Source of the DNA: Echinococcus granulosus
Taxonomy: Eukaryota; Platyhelminthes; Cestoda; Cyclophyllidea; Taeniidae
Direction of reading: 5' to 3'
Assembly (NCBI RefSeq): GCF_000524195.1
Contig: NW_020170408.1
Coordinates: 777,503 to 787,517, forward strand
Length of the DNA stretch: 10,015 bases
The first letter of the stretch is position 1. The number at the start of each line of letters is the position of its first letter. Of this stretch, positions 9,500 through 10,015 are shown in pieces. Made by a program: the position numbers and the translations under genes. The notes beneath the pieces were generated by a model. The model was not told the DNA's origin, made no database searches, and worked only from the letters and a program-made list of their open reading frames with translations.

Positions 9500-9986
9500 T
9501 TGACCCCCTCAATTTTATTTACTGTAATACGTTTTTTTAATAATTGTTGTTTTATTAATGCATTCTTTTATTGTAATTCTGTATCTCATATTCGTGCATG
9601 CCATGCATGAAGCCCAGTTAGCCTCTTAAAATCTAGCTCGCTCTTGTCACACTTTCACATTCTTGTCACTAGGTCATTGAAGTCGAATCCATTGATAGCT
9701 GAGCGGTGGAATGACCTCAGAGGACGTGACCCGTCTTGCTCTTCGCAAAGCGATGAGAGCTATACGCAAGCATTGATTTACATCATTTAATGGCAGTTTT
9801 AAAGCTGATAAATTGAAAACGTCGAAAACTTGTCATCTATTTCAGTGTCGAGATGTATGGGCATGTACACATGATTTCTGGTGTCGATGATGGTCAAATT
9901 CGCCAAAATAGCGCAGACCTTAATGGTATGACCCATTGGTCAGGCCTACAACTACTTAGCCTCTCTGTCTGTCTGATTTATTACAG
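9500..9986. other. Gene-free stretch upstream of the tRNA-like unit
   Basis: AT-rich near the tRNA, mixed composition further on. A 13-bp palindromic word (tgcatg-c-catgca, 9595-9607) is present but small. Nothing else is recognised until the possible splice acceptor at its right end. Confidence 0.45.
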
Positions 9987-10015
9987 TATCGTGGAGGACC
10001 CTGAACTCTACACTG
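9987..10015 (+). CDS. Possible start of an exon at the window edge (partial)
   Basis: A pyrimidine-rich tract (9960-9980) leads into TTATTACAG ending at 9986, a plausible 3' splice site. The 29 nt that follow are open in the frame reading IVEDPELYT. Only the acceptor and a few codons are inside the window, so neither reality nor product can be judged; it may be chance. Confidence 0.2.

Noticed and set aside
9595..9607. Palindrome tgcatg-c-catgca as a regulatory site
   Set aside because: Too short and with a 1-nt loop; such CATG-rich words occur by chance, and a related one is at 6176-6183.
1..10015. CRISPR arrays, bacterial operons, riboswitches or phage genes
   Set aside because: No regularly spaced repeats, no long uninterrupted ORFs and no prokaryotic signals; the only clear protein gene contains spliceosomal introns.

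Overview
The window looks like nuclear DNA of a small-genome animal, most likely a flatworm (tapeworm or fluke). This is an inference from one intact multi-exon gene with seven uniformly short GT-AG introns (68-81 bp), AT-rich gene-poor flanks, a Pol III tRNA-like unit, decayed retrotransposon pieces, and a splice acceptor placed directly on an initiator ATG, as is common where spliced-leader trans-splicing occurs. Nothing suggests bacteria: no operon, no Shine-Dalgarno pattern, and the one real protein is split by introns. The species cannot be named from the sequence.

Layout. 1-1260: no convincing gene. 1265-3377, minus strand: one complete gene of eight coding exons encoding a 450-residue LIV-1 type ZIP metal transporter of the ZIP8/ZIP14 kind, with a poly(A) signal at 1286-1291 and a T9-CAG acceptor directly in front of the ATG. 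3378-4000: AT-rich upstream region with a small acgaa-rich repeat cluster. 4006-4330: an islet richer in G+C that, on the minus strand, has TATA-like, AATAAA and primer-binding-site-like elements in the order expected of an LTR end (tentative). 4440-5420: nothing convincing. 5420-5750, minus strand: a broken relic of a non-LTR (LINE) reverse transcriptase, recognised from three short conserved blocks in correct order. 5950-9420: long gene-free stretch with only short random ORFs. 9424-9495, minus strand: tRNA-Gly(UCC)-like gene with several degenerate positions. 9500-10015: gene-free, ending in a possible plus-strand splice acceptor and the first bases of an exon.

Only the ZIP gene and the tRNA-like unit are well supported. 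The ZIP product is predicted to enter the secretory pathway and move divalent metals (Zn, and by analogy with its closest family members Mn, Fe or Cd) across a plasma or organelle membrane into the cytosol. No second gene here is functionally linked to it, and I see no evidence of a new multi-gene system in this window.
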